From Pleurostoma richardsiae (Eukaryota > Ascomycota > Sordariomycetes > Calosphaeriales > Pleurostomataceae): a stretch of 64,000 bases of DNA. Location: positions 310,001-374,000 of the forward strand of contig JANBVO010000013.1 in the NCBI GenBank assembly GCA_030052745.1, given 5' to 3'. Shown here piece by piece: positions 11,807 through 23,579 of the stretch (positions are counted from its first letter, which is position 1; the number at the start of each line of letters is the position of its first letter). The translations under genes were made by a program, and so were the position numbers. Under the pieces are notes generated by a model. The model did no database searches. It saw nothing but the letters and a program-made list of their open reading frames with translations, and was not told where the DNA came from.

Positions 11807-13981
11807 ATGGGTCCAGGACGCCGCATGAAGAAGAAGCAGGGCATGCCCGAGGCCCTGTCGGAGGAACACTTCGCCAAACTCAAGCGGAAAGCTGGTCTTC
11901 CAGTCGACGACACGCCCCCAGAAGCACCGTCTTCGAAGAAGCGCAGGACCTCGAAGTCGGAGCCGGTGAAGAGCAACGGCAAGACAAAGGGGGAGCCACA
12001 GACGAAGCAGCCCAATGGCTCGAAGGCAAAGCTGAACGGCACCGGCAAGAAAGCCGTCAAGACTAAGGCCAAGTCGCCCTCACCGTCGCTTGATTCGGAT
12101 GAAGAACTGGGAGACGAGTTCGGCGCATCTGACCTGGAGGATGACGACGACGACGAGTTCTCAGACTTAGAAGACGATGATATGGACGGCGCCAAGCTTG
12201 GCGACGACTTCCTCGGGTCTGACGACGACTCCGTGTTCGACTCCGACCAAGAGACTGGCGGAAAGAAAGAACAGTTTGTCTTCTCGGATGACGAGGACGA
12301 CTCCGACCGGGAGGAGAAGCTGACGGCCGCGAACATTGAGGGACTGTCGCGGAAGCTTGATCAGCAGATCGAGGAGGACAGGTTGGCGGCCGAGGCCGAG
12401 CTGCGGGATGAGATACTGCAGACGAATATCGACGGCGACAGGCCGGAGGTGCTCGGTGACGAGGATGATGAGGTGGTTGGTGAGCTCGCAAAGAAGAGCA
12501 AAGCGCTCCTGGCGCCGGATCTGCAGCTTCTGCGGCAGCGGATAAACGACACCATCAGAGTACTGGACGACTTCGCCAAGCTGGCAGAGCCTGGACGGTC
12601 GCGGGCGGATTACACTGCGCAGCTCCTGAAGGACATCTGCTCCTACTACGGCTACAGCGAGTTCCTCGCGGAAAAACTCTTCAACTTGTTCACCCCGCGG
12701 GAAGCCTTCGCTTTCTTCGAGGCTAACGAGACGCCCCGCCCCGTTGTTCTACGCACCAACACGCTGCGAACCCATCGGAGAGATCTTGCCCAGGCGTTGA
12801 TTAACCGGGGCGTGACGTTAGAGCCCGTCGGGAAGTGGTCCAAGGTGGGCCTCCAGGTGTTTGAGTCTACGATCCCTCTTGGTGCTACTCCTGAGTATCT
12901 CGCTGGCCACTACATCCTCCAAGCCGCGTCGTCGTTCTTGCCAGTCATGGCACTGGCACCACAGCCCAACGAGCGTGTCCTCGATATGGCTGCTGCTCCC
13001 GGTGGAAAGACCACTCACTGTGCGGCGTTGATGAAGAACACGGGCGTGATATTTGCCAACGATCCCAGCAAGTCCCGTGCCAAGGGTCTGATAGGAAACG
13101 TGCATCGTCTGGGCGCAACGAACGTTATTGTCTGTTCGTATGACGCCAGAGAGTTCCCGCGTGTCATTGGTGGCTTCGACCGAGTCCTCCTTGACGCACC
13201 GTGCTCAGGCACGGGCGTTATTGCGAAGGACGCATCCGTCAAGACGAACAAGACAGAGAGGGACTTCATCGCGCTCCCGCACACACAAAAGCAGCTGCTC
13301 CTGGCTGCTATCGATTCAGTGAACCACTCCAGTAAGACCGGTGGTTACCTCGTCTACTCAACATGTAGTGTCACCGTTGAGGAGAAGTAAGTCTTGCATT
13401 CTTTTGCATTATCGATCACGGTACACTCTCATGGTCGTCTGCTAACGCAGCTGTTCAACAGCGAGCAAGTTGTCGCTTACGCGCTCTCCCGGCGTCCCAA
13501 TGTCAAGCTGGTGGAGACCGGCCTTCCTTTCGGCAAGGAGGGCTTCACGAGCTACATGGGCAAGAAGTTCGACCCCAGCCTGAAGCTCACGCGCCGGTAC
13601 TACCCCCACACTTACAACGTCGACGGATTCTTCGTGGCCAAGTTCAAGAAGATCGGCCCTACGCCGGCGAATGCGGTCCTAGCGCCGGAGATGAAGGCGC
13701 AGGCCAACGCCTCAACTTCGGCTGCCGCCGATGGCGAGGTCATCGACAAGACGCCCATCACTGACGACGAGACGGACGGCGAGGGGAAGAAGAAGGGCGA
13801 TGACTTTGGCGGGTTCGACGAGGACGAGGACGCGCAGTACATAGAGCGGGCGAAGAGGAATGCGATGCGCCGGAGAGGTCTGGATCCCCATGCGCTTCAG
13901 AGGCCGAAGGGTGCGAAGAAGGAGGATGCGGAGAAGAAGGGGAAAAAGGAGAAGAAGGAAAGCAAGGGGAAGTCGGCTTGA
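11807..13981 (+). CDS. NOP2: Nop2-type 25S rRNA cytosine-C5 methyltransferase
   Basis: Predicted 699-residue nucleolar protein of the Nop2/NSUN1 family, which methylates a cytosine in large-subunit rRNA and is needed for 60S assembly. Two exons: 11807-13386 and 13462-13981, joined at the conserved VEENEQVV segment by a 75-nt intron. The N-terminal third is Lys-rich and then strongly acidic with Asp/Glu/Ser runs, typical of nucleolar assembly factors. The catalytic domain shows the SAM-binding DMAAAPGGKTTH (about residue 393), motif IV DAPCSGTG (about 463-470) and motif VI YSTCS with the catalytic Cys near residue 519. The C-terminus is a Lys-rich tail. The start ATG lies in CCAAGATGG, a good context. 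The Ser-rich open frame on the other strand is only a shadow of the acidic region. Confidence 0.95.
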
Positions 13982-14752
13982 GGTGGTTGTCTAGCAGCGC
14001 GACATAGGTTATTCGGGTCGTCTCTGACCCCGCTGGTCTGGCATCCGGTCAGACCCGTTCATAGTTATCTGGCTTGCATAGCACTCCGGCGTGGTGAGGT
14101 TGGTCAATGCAAGAAAAATGGTCTACAGCGGTGTAGCCCGAACTGTTCGGTGTCTCGATCACAGCTGTGGTTATCTCGTGCATCAGCGAACCCCTTTTTC
14201 AGTCCTATTCTGAACAGATTCCGAACAGCGAACAAAAGCAATGCACTAGGCCTAAACTCGGGAAACTAGCGGTGAAAATGGAGATGCGTAACTTCATGAC
14301 AGAGCGCATGGCACAGGCAGGCGCTGAAGTGGAAGATAAAGTAGAAAACAGGCTCGGAGCTAAGAGCGGCTCTGCAGCGGGATCTGGAGACTGGAGTCGA
14401 AATCGGGCAGCGCTAAGCGGCGCGGAATGACACAATGAATCAGCACCCACTGGGGCCACCACACCACAATCGCCCCCAATTGCTTGGTCCGCCCCATCAG
14501 TGCCCCTCCATTGATTTGCCTGTGCCGAGCAGCTACAGTATCGTCGCACAACAAAGGAATTCCTTCACCAAAACAAAACTGCATTTACGTCGCCTGCTCA
14601 ACTCCAAATCCCCCGCCGTTCGCGCCTCTATCGTGGGCGTTCACGCTTTCCTGACTTTAACACCTGGTGCTGGTCGTCGAGAAACCTTCTCGTGACAGCA
14701 TCGACTGGAGAGAGCACCACACAAAACCAGCCAAGAGGAGCGGCACAAACAG
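13982..14752. other. Intergenic, NOP2 3' end to NAD kinase promoter
   Basis: 771 bp. Short open frames near 14167-14430 lack homology and cross what should be promoter. Contains a small cluster of GAACAG repeats near 14211-14235. No RNA gene seen. Confidence 0.5.
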
Positions 14753-16657
14753 ATGGCCGAGTCCAAACACGTTGTCTTCGAGGACCAGCACTCGAGTGCT
14801 GGAGACGAAGACGAGAGAGCTGTTGAGGTACGAGCACGTCTTTCACATCACTGCTAGCCAGTTGGCTTTCTGCACAAACGAGGATCTCCCTAACTGATCT
14901 GCGCTCGCCGAGTAGGTGGTGTTCGATTCCAGCAACCCATATCGTCGCAAGAGCTCCCTGGTCACCTCTGAGGCACTTCCACCCAAGCTTCTACAGAGCA
15001 GAGACAAGGCGCAATGTCTGGTCCACCAGTTCCTCGACAGCCAGCGAATGGCGACCAAGTCTTCGAGACACCACGAGCATAGCCACCATCCCCATGACCA
15101 TCATCACCATCACAACGACAGCTCTGATCACTTCCCCGGACCCCGCAGCGGTAGCGGTGTCAATGCAGAAGAGGAGCATGGCCTCAACCGTCTTGTCGAG
15201 CCTAAGGGGACGACCAGAAGGATCAGGGCGCGCGCTCTTGACCCTGTGGCTAGCGATGCGAGCGATGCTGGCCAGGTCGATGAGAAGGAGTGGAGGAAGA
15301 AGATCACCAATGGGTCGTCAGATATCGAGACGGATGCATCAGACAGCGAGCTGGACAGTCGCCTACTAACCAAGAAGCAGCTGAGCGAGATGGCCTGGGG
15401 CGTTAGAGAGCTCAGCCGACGGCTAGGAAGTATGCGACTCAAGTTTAGGGTCAAGACAATATTCATCCTCACCAAGATCTACGACCACGAGCTGCTGCCA
15501 AAGACCAGAGAGCTAGTCAAGTGGCTCTTGAGCAGGGAGCACGATGTCAGATACACTGTGTGGATCGAGAAGGCCCTCAAGACGAGCAAGAGGTTTGACG
15601 TTGCCGGGCTTCTAGAAGAAGTGCGACAGGACTACGTTCAGTCGGGCGAACTCTCAGAGGAGGCTAGTAAGGACTTCCACAAGCGGTTACGGTTCTGGGA
15701 CGAGGCTTTATGTCGGACGCGGCCGCACACCTTCGACTTCGTCGTCACACTGGGCGGCGACGGCACCGTTCTGTACGCGAGCTGGCTCTTCCAGCGCATT
15801 GTCCCGCCCGTCTTGAGTTTCGCGCTCGGCAGTCTCGGCTTCCTCACCAAGTTCGACTTCGAAGACTATCGGAATACACTCTCCAAGGCCTTCAGGGATG
15901 GCGTGACGGTCAGCCTGCGGTTGCGGTTCGAGGGGACCATCATGAGGAGCCAGCGGAAGAAGCGAGCTATCGTTGCCGGTGCCGAGACGCCTAACGGATC
16001 GAGCGATAATGATGAGGCATCCTTGCAGCGTAGGAGAGATCTCGTGGAGGAGCTCATCGGCGAGGAGAAAGACGACGAGCATACCCACAAGCCTGACGGC
16101 ACCTACGAGATCTTGAACGAGATCGTCGTGGACCGCGGCCCCAATGGAAGTGAGTTCTCCCCAAAACCATCACCCAGCATCGCCGTGTTTCATCTGCACC
16201 TACTGACCCATTTGGCACAGCCATGTCGCAGACCGAGATCTTCGGTGACGACGAGCACTTCACGTCCGTCCTGGCCGACGGCATCTGCGTCTCGACGCCG
16301 ACCGGCTCGACGGCCTACAACCTGGCGGCGGGCGGCTCGCTCTGCCACCCGGAGAACCCCGTCATGCTGGTCACCTCCATCTGCGCGCACACCCTCTCGT
16401 TCCGGCCCATCATCCTGCCCGATACCATCGTGCTGCGGGTCGGAGTGCCGTACGATGCCAGGACGAGCTCCTGGGCGAGCTTCGACGGCCGCGAGCGACT
16501 CGAGCTCAAGCCCGGTGACTACGTCACCATCAGCGCAAGCCGGTACCCGTTCGCGTCGGTCCAGTCCCAGGGGCGTAGGAGCGAGGACTGGGTGAATAGT
16601 ATCAGCGGTAAGCTGGGCTGGAACACGAGGCAGAAGCAGAAGGCATACGAAAAGTGA
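14753..16657 (+). CDS. UTR1: NAD kinase
   Basis: Predicted 581-residue ATP-NAD kinase, making NADP from NAD. Three exons: 14753-14827, 14916-16149 and 16221-16657. The first exon encodes a 25-residue acidic leader; no ATG begins the second exon, which starts with GTG directly after a TAG acceptor, so the upstream ATG at 14753 (context CAGATGG) is needed. Visible motifs: a His-rich stretch near residue 80, the diphosphate-binding LGGDGTVLY near 303-311, the GSLGFLT strand, then across intron 2 the conserved DRGPNGTMSQ and GDDEHFT, and the substrate-binding STPTGSTAYN with AAGGS. Length is close to yeast Utr1, and no mitochondrial presequence is evident, so a cytosolic/nuclear Utr1-type enzyme is more likely than a Pos5 type. 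Convergent with the next gene. Confidence 0.95.
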
Positions 16658-17593
16658 AGACGCCTGCAAAGTGGCGAGGATGAAGGCGTCCGGAACACAA
16701 TGCTGGTGTCCCCTACACCTGTCTCGTCTCGAGCAGGTTGGCCACACAGCATTGCGGGGAATATCACGTCCCACCAACTGGGCACTTCTTTCTTTCTACT
16801 AGGCCGTTTCTTCGGTGTATTGATATAAGGTATAGTACGGGGCATTGGCTAGAGAGGCAAGGAACGGCATGGCGACTCGGAGGCCAGGAGTTCGAGGCCA
16901 TAGATGTCGGATTACGAGACACGCGATACGACAAAGGAAACCTGATGAATATCTTCGGATTTTGAAATCAGTCGAGTGAAACAGACCCATGCTGCCGCGC
17001 GTGAATGCCAAGATCGACAGAACGGGATCTGCGGGAGCCTATCAAACTCTCGATCCAAAATTTCCGGTGATCAGGGAGGGAGGTAAGGAGAGATGGTAAC
17101 GCGGTCTCAACCGGGTTTGGCAAACCCTGTTGCATTAACAGATCTTCCTACCTTCTTATCCGACGGTAGTGACAACGACGAGCTCACAGCAGTCACGAAC
17201 ACACATCGCAGGTAGATCAGATTCGTTTCTGTTCTCCCTATTACTTCTCGCCGGTGGACCGTCCCGGCACCGGGGTGCCTCTGTACACGGCGTCCATCCG
17301 CAGAGGTACAGACGGACAGAGGATCCCCCGTGGCGGGTGCCGTCTGTCTCGAGTGCAAGTGCCAGACGGGCAAATTGAGCCCTTCCTCTCTTTCTCCTCC
17401 GTGCTTTCCCGTTTTCCCACGCAGTGTAACAAGCCGGTCAACGCCACGTCCCAAGGAGAATCGAGCATGTTCGCGCCGCACTGTCTCAATATCCGCAAAG
17501 ATGTTAAGCTGGCACGGAATGGATCCATTTCTATGATACTCCCATGTAGCTCCCGTGTAATTAAGATAACGCCAAAGTCCCCTGCCCGGAAGT
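16658..17593. other. Convergent intergenic region
   Basis: 936 bp between two 3' ends, expected to hold two 3' UTRs. Short frames only; no structured RNA or repeat recognised. Confidence 0.5.
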
Positions 17594-18676
17594 CTACTCC
17601 TCGTCGATCGTCTCGACAAAGGTCATTGTGACGCCCTGGTTGCCGTCCACGTTGAGGTTGATGCCGTCGAGGGTGGTCTCCTGTTTCGACACGGACACCG
17701 CAGCCGGGACGACGGGGACAGCAGCGCCAGCGACGTCGCGGGCCTCAAGCTCGCCGGAGGACTGGAAGGCTGTATTTCAGACCGACGGTCAGCTGGATCT
17801 AACCCTCGCGTGTCACACTCCAGGGGAGGCGAACACATCAGACTCACCAGCAGGAACACCCGAGCGGACGTACATAGTCGTGACCTTGACCTTGGGCGCC
17901 GCCTCGCCAACGTCGCGCTTCTTGCGCGCGGCCGCGGCAGCCTCGGCCTCGGTGCCGGTGCCGGGGCGGGCGGCGGCCGTGGGGTTGTTGTCGACGATGA
18001 TGCCGACGCCGGCGCCGCCCTCACCCGTGCCGAGCTGCACCTTGGGGCCCTTGGTCAGCGCGGCCTCGGCGTACTGCAGGGCGCGGTCGAAGCCGGTCAG
18101 GTCCCGCTTCGCCTTGGTGGGGAGCTCCGAGGCGTCGGCGGGCGTGACCCGCGGCGCGATTTCCTTGCCCATGCCCTGGAGAGCGGCGATCTGCTGCGCC
18201 TGTTGGCACAAGGGTTAGTATGCCATCGACCAGACGTTGTTACCCGTGGCGGGCTCTGGCTCACCTGCTCCTGGAGTGTAGGATCGGCTGCTGCGGCCGT
18301 TGCCGTCGCGGGCACGGCAGCTGTCTCGGCGGGAGTGGCCTGTGTGGCGGGAACCTCTACGGCGGCGGGAGCGGCTGCCACTGCGGCATTTGTGGTTGCC
18401 CCGGCTGCGGCGTTGACGGCCGCGCCTTCGAGAGCGTTCATGAGGTTTGATACGTCTTGCCCCCCTCCGAAGCTAATCTCACCATCACCTGCGGCCCTTG
18501 GTCAGCACATTTGGATGCCCCCCCTGACCCTGTCGATGTCTGTGTCCCCCAAAGAGAATCTTGGAATGTCAGGTCATCTTACCAACTACCAAGGCGGGGG
18601 AGTAAGCTCCGAGGTTAATGTTAAGGGGAAGGGCGACGGCAATGCCGGCCAGCGTGAACACGTAGTAGTTGACCAT
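17594..18676 (-). CDS. Secreted Ala-rich protein of unknown function
   Basis: Predicted 281-residue protein in four exons on the minus strand: 18676-18583, 18488-18265, 18199-17848 and 17769-17594. It starts MVNYYVFTLAGIAVALPLN, a short hydrophobic segment consistent with a signal peptide or anchor, in good context CCAAGATGG. After it comes GDGEISFGGGQDV, then a low-complexity Ala/Thr/Pro/Val stretch (about residues 50-105), a mixed region with a likely helix, GVGIIVDNNP, a basic ARKKRDV site that could be a Kex2-like processing point, and a C-terminus rich in Val and Thr ending FVETIDEE. All four exons join in phase with good GT-AG signals and no long internal frame, so the gene is well supported although I recognise no domain. 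It could be a cell-surface or membrane-associated protein. Confidence 0.75.
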
Positions 18677-20664
18677 CTTGGCGACCTTCTTGTCCGAGAC
18701 TTGGCTGCTTGGCTTCTTGGTCTTATTAGGGAGAAGGGAGTAGGAGTGGATTATAAAAGAAGGGCGACCAGCGACGACCAGCGGAAAAGAGGACCTGAAG
18801 AAGGGAGAAAGGAAACGAAAGGTGTCTACCTGAACGAGACGTCGAATTTGCAAGATGAGCGCAGCTGAAGAGAAGAGAAAGAGAGGAAAGGAGTCGGCAA
18901 CCATCTCGACATCCATATATAAGAATCTGGGCGGAGGGCACACTCGGAGATCTAGACTTAGCAGCGAGCCCCGGGGACCCCATGCTCCACTTGAAGCTGC
19001 CAAGACGAGGAGGGCGGTTGTGATCGGTGCTCGAAAAGGCGGATTCCTCCATGAGGGAGCCTTTCCCGCCGCCGAAGAATTCAATCATGAGCTGGACTCC
19101 GGCGCCTCGCCGCCAAGAAGGTGAAGAGCAATGCCATGGAAGCTTGAAACGTAGGTGACACTACCACCAACGGACCAATGGCGTGTAAGAGATCTGGGGC
19201 TGAGAGAGCCGGAAGAGAGGCTGCACGGGAGACGCCAAGGCTGCACGAGCTCAAGCCGAGGGGCACTCCAGACGGAGTTGAACTGTGATCATGGGCCAGA
19301 CGCTGCCGTTGTGATACTTGCGTGCTCCCGCTGCCTCTTTTGGTTTGCTCGACGTTGCGTTGTGGTGGGTCAATCAGACTTGAGACTCGCCAAGGGAGCC
19401 GCCAAGAGCCGGCATCGAGAGGCCCCAAGCGCGCCAAGAAGGGACTCGACGCCTTTCCCTCGCGGAAAAGCAGAATGCCATGCTGCTCCCTGCGGGCAAT
19501 TGCCGGCTCCAGTCTCGAGGTGTTTTGGCGCCGTTGGTTGTCTCCATCTGAAGTGCTTGGCGGCAACCTCGCGACAACAGGGCGTGAGCGGGTGAACCCC
19601 CTTCCCTTCTCTTCGGGATTTCCTGTACTTGAGACCACGCTTCAGGGGGAAAAGATTCAGCAGAGATGATCTTGCCAAAGGCACGTCTGTGTGCGATCCA
19701 TCAGGACCGTGACCCTGCCCTCTCCTTTCCCGCCTGCAGACTGGGAGCGGGTCATGAAAGATAGCTCTCGTTGGCACTGACTACAATAGAGAGGCGAGGC
19801 CTGAATCTGATAAGTGGATGCTATACCCAGTGTGGGATACTTCACTAGGGTAGCACTTTGGCTGCGCGGGTGTTTCTGCTTGTTTCCTAGCTAAACAGTC
19901 AAGGCAGGGAATACCTATCGGCAGCACCCAACTAGCCAGTGGTTGAAACGGAAGGTGACCGATGCTCGATGCTTGAACCCTTGAAGCTCTCTTGGCCACC
20001 CAGTAGGGAGAGCGTGAAGCTGAAGCGAGCCAAGATGAGAGATATATTAAGGCACAGATGAAGCGACTGGTTCCTTTGCGTGACCATTGCCAAGAAGCTC
20101 CGGATTCGTCTGACGGCATGGCCATGCGTCCTCTTCGATTCAGCTCAAACGACCTTGAGGATGGAAATCTGCTTGGACCTCATACCCAGTTTAAACGTCA
20201 GGTGCAGATCTCCGGTTTGTCGTCTCAGCTGACGCCCATGAAGCTGTTGCTCGTGAAGCTGGTTTGTAAACCACAGGCGCCGCGGTGTACAGAGAACGAC
20301 GCCAGATGATATATATGTAGGGTGACAGAATATTTAACTAGGTAGTCGACCAAATCAGGAGACGCTGTGATCCACTGGAGGCTTTTGGTAAATGGATTCT
20401 ACGAAGACATTCTATAGATTCAGGAGAATTGATGCGTCTACTCCAGCTACGCGGAGTTGCGTTACGCCGAAGGATGTCTAGGCAACAATTATATGGCTGG
20501 TTAGCCGGGACCCCACCTCATCACCATATGTGCTGACAGCATCTTGAATTGTCAACCGAGGCTCACGCTGTCTATAGCTGCGTCCTTCAAGACGGCATCG
20601 GGCAGTTTTCTAAAGACTTTTTATCGCTCTGCCTGCGCCTCATTTACTGCTCAACTTTGCCGTG
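18677..20664. other. Divergent intergenic region, about 2 kb
   Basis: Lies between start codons of the secreted-protein gene and the serine hydrolase. A CATATATAAG element at 18913-18922 is TATA-like but its direction is ambiguous. Several 100-185 codon frames on both strands overlap one another and show no domains, so none is called. Confidence 0.5.
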
Positions 20665-23112
20665 ATGAAGAAGGCAGATGTAAACCAAGAGCAAGAGTCA
20701 TATCGCGAAGGGCTGTGGCTGGTGGGGCCGAACCAGGCCCGGAAGTCGACGAAGCTGCACAGTATTCTCTTCACCAGTCTACTTGTTCTATTCCTATTCC
20801 TGACCAGGGATACATGGCTGGTCGGGCCATCACGACGTCCCGACGAGGAGCAACACCCCCCGTGCCATAATCATGACAGTCCCGCAACTTCCTGGGCGGA
20901 CATTGTCCCCAGCGAGAAGCTCTCCTGGAGCCCGTGCTTCCCAGCTTTTGGGCAAGACTTCTACTGCGCACGTCTTACGTTGCCAATGGACTATCATCGC
21001 CCCCTGAACGCGTCTCCCTCGCATCCCAAGGTTCACATCGCCATGGTTCTACTTCCGGGCGTCAACCATAGTGTTGACACCGGCCTGGTCTCGGAGTCCC
21101 CTCTCCTGATCAACCCTGGTGGACCGGGAGGTGTGGGAACACTGGATGTTCTGGTGACCGGCTACGGTATGCGTGAGATCGTCGGCAACCACCACGACTT
21201 GATCGGGTTCGACCCACGGGGCATCGGGGCCACCTGGCCGCAGGCTGACTGTTTTGATGCTGCGGAGCTCAACAGCAGCCCGGACGAGGTCGAGAAGCAG
21301 GAGGCCTGGCTGCACCGGGCGACCTGGCAGGTCGAAGGGCAGGCGATCGGGCTGCCGAACTCGACGGAGAGGGCGTTGGCGGACATCGTCAGGCGCCAGG
21401 AAGCTGTCAACAAGATGTGCGGGATCAAGGACGACAAGGATAGCATCTTCAGGTACGCCGGAACGCCACACGTAGCTCAGGATATGATGAGCATCGTGAA
21501 TGCCTGGGATGGCTGGCTAGAGGAGCTGCGAGATGCAAAGGGGCCGGGGCACATAGAGCAACCCATTTCGGCCGTGGCTACGTACTCGCCTCCTGACACG
21601 AAGGGGAAGCTCGTGTATTGGGGGTTCAGCTATGGGACCATGCTGGGGGCCACGTTCGCAGCTATGTTTCGTAAGTCTCAGTGTGACCCTCTTGTCGACC
21701 GAACTGACGGGAGCTGTCCAGCCCAGTCGGTGGGCCGCCTCATTCTTGATGGCGTGGTTGAGACGCCGCGAGTCGCTGCCAATGTCAGTCTAACGGCCCC
21801 AGAACATTGCACTTTCGAGCACTCGAATATTTGCTACTGTCTTCGCATCATGATGCTGCTTCATGCTGGTCGCTTTAGGACTACCGAAGAGTAAATGCTG
21901 CCTGTTAATCCACAGTCCGCTAACTACATGTCAGATGTTGGTCGACTCCTTGCGCGACACAGATGCTGTTCTCTCGGACTTTTTCTACTATTGCCACAAG
22001 AGTGGACCTAAGTGCCGCCTCTATCGGGAAGGTGACGAAGCTAGAGATATCCGAGAACGTTTCGAGGGGGTAATGGCCAGCCTTGAAGATGACCCATTGA
22101 CCGTCATACCAGCACACGCTAGAATACCGGTTATCATAGACGCATCCGCCATCAAGAGGCTTCTCTTCGTTATCATGTACATACCAACCGCCGGGTTTCC
22201 CGTCCTTGCCCTCGCCATCGACACCATCTACCGAGGTGTAGATCTAGGCCCTCTGGTGGTAGCGCCTGACTTGGCACCGCTATGTCATCGGAAGCTCGAC
22301 ATACTTGCGTATCCGGAAGACAGCTCGCGCGTAATCCGTTGCAGCGACACAACATATCAGGTAGGCCGTACCTCGGGCAGTCTTCAACCACGGCAGCACT
22401 GATTCTCAAGACGCAGGGGCCATCAGGCGGCCTGGAGGATTTCCAACGTACCTTTGAGCGACTGGCGAATGTAAGCTACTTCGCTGATGTGGTGAGTCTT
22501 GCTGGTCCCCAACACTGTTCAAAAGAGGGAGCTCACAACGGAAAAAAGTGGACAGACATAGTTGTTACAACCTGTTCAGGCTGGGATATCACACCTACAA
22601 CACCCCCAGCACTGGACTGGGAGAGGTTCCCTTGGGGGGACAACCCGCCAATCAACACGTCATTTCCCATAATGTTCGTTTCGAACACACACGACCCGGT
22701 CACCCCTCTAAGACAAGGCCTAGTCCAGGCCGGAAAGTTCGTCGGCGCCGGCCTTGTTGAGCAGCTCTCAGACGGGCACTGCTCGATCGCAGCGACTTCG
22801 CTATGCACCGTCGCGAAGATGCGTGCCTACCTGGATGATGGCATCGTGCCAGATGTGCCAGAGTGGGATAAGGAGGCATCGGAAGACGGGCCGATGGTTG
22901 GAAAATGGGAGAAATGCCCCGCTAACGAGGAGCCGTTCGGCGTCTTCGAGCCCGTCGTACAGGGTTTCAGCGGTGACGGGCTTTGGGCTCAGGGAGAAGC
23001 TACACGTATCTCAGTAGCGGTCCACAGTGTCCGCGATGCCATGCGGTCGCAAACGGTGCGGACGTTTATGCCTCCTCAGCTGCGCCTGCTTTCAGAGCTG
23101 GCTGTGGGCTGA
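20665..23112 (+). CDS. Membrane-anchored TAP-like serine hydrolase (S33 family)
   Basis: Predicted 714-residue alpha/beta-hydrolase resembling tripeptidyl aminopeptidases with the TAP-like C-terminal domain. Proposed exons: 20665-21670, 21722-21783, 21879-21890, 21935-22360, 22417-22491 and 22549-23112. A hydrophobic stretch near residues 33-47 after a basic N-terminus predicts a type II membrane anchor. Core motifs: oxyanion-hole NPGGPGG, nucleophile elbow GFSYG with Ser322, the acid in SNTHDPVTP (about Asp576) and the base in SDGHCS (about His604); all three catalytic residues are present. Exon 3 is only 12 nt (DYRR). The last intron is 57 nt, in frame and stop-free with an A-rich acceptor, so its removal is inferred from family spacing (FADV then WTDIV) and retention would give 733 residues. 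Substrate unknown; extracellular or vacuolar peptide cleavage is likely. Confidence 0.85.
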
Positions 23113-23579
23113 AGATACGGCGGCGCACATGCTGACATGCAGCCGCGGGCAGGTCTGAGGAGAACGCTAGACACTGAAGATTTAGCAAATTGAATGGGCG
23201 ATAGTGATGCAGAAGCCACGACTTGCATGTGTTGAGAGAAGCGCTGTACAGAGTCCTCCGTGTTAACTTGCATGTACTCTGTATCCGTACTACGGATGAA
23301 GACAGGGGGTGAGAAGCTGGGGTGCACGTGACGTCCAGAGTGGAGAATGAAGGGGGACAGACGGGATCCGTCGTTGCCGCTAGAGCTTCGATGGTCCCGT
23401 AGCCTGCCGTATCAAATTTTCGAAATTTCAGATCCGACCAGAGCTCCTGCCGCTGCATCCCGAGGAACGTCGAAGCAGCTTCGCGCATCTGGAGGCCCAA
23501 CATCTCCGCTCCTTCTTGTTTGACCTCGTTGGATTGGATTTGCTTTTAATTCGTCTTCTTCATCTTCTCCTCCGCCAAT
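23113..23579. other. Intergenic, hydrolase 3' end to EF-Tu promoter
   Basis: 467 bp. Holds a 15-bp palindrome and, just before the EF-Tu start, a pyrimidine-rich leader (TTCTTCATCTTCTCCTCC) typical of highly expressed fungal genes. Confidence 0.6.
23283..23297. promoter_or_regulatory. Palindrome ATCCGTACTACGGAT
   Basis: A perfect 7+1+7 inverted repeat about 285 bp upstream of the EF-Tu start codon. The same 13-bp core occurs just before the PDI start codon at 26631-26643. Could be a dimeric regulator site; unproven. Confidence 0.35.

Noticed and set aside
11671-12336. 221-codon Ser-rich minus-strand frame
   Set aside because: Antisense shadow of the acidic N-terminal region of NOP2.
17810-18868. 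352-codon plus-strand frame
   Set aside because: Antisense to the four-exon secreted-protein gene, whose splice sites and phases are coherent; the frame itself is Ala/Gly/Val low complexity.
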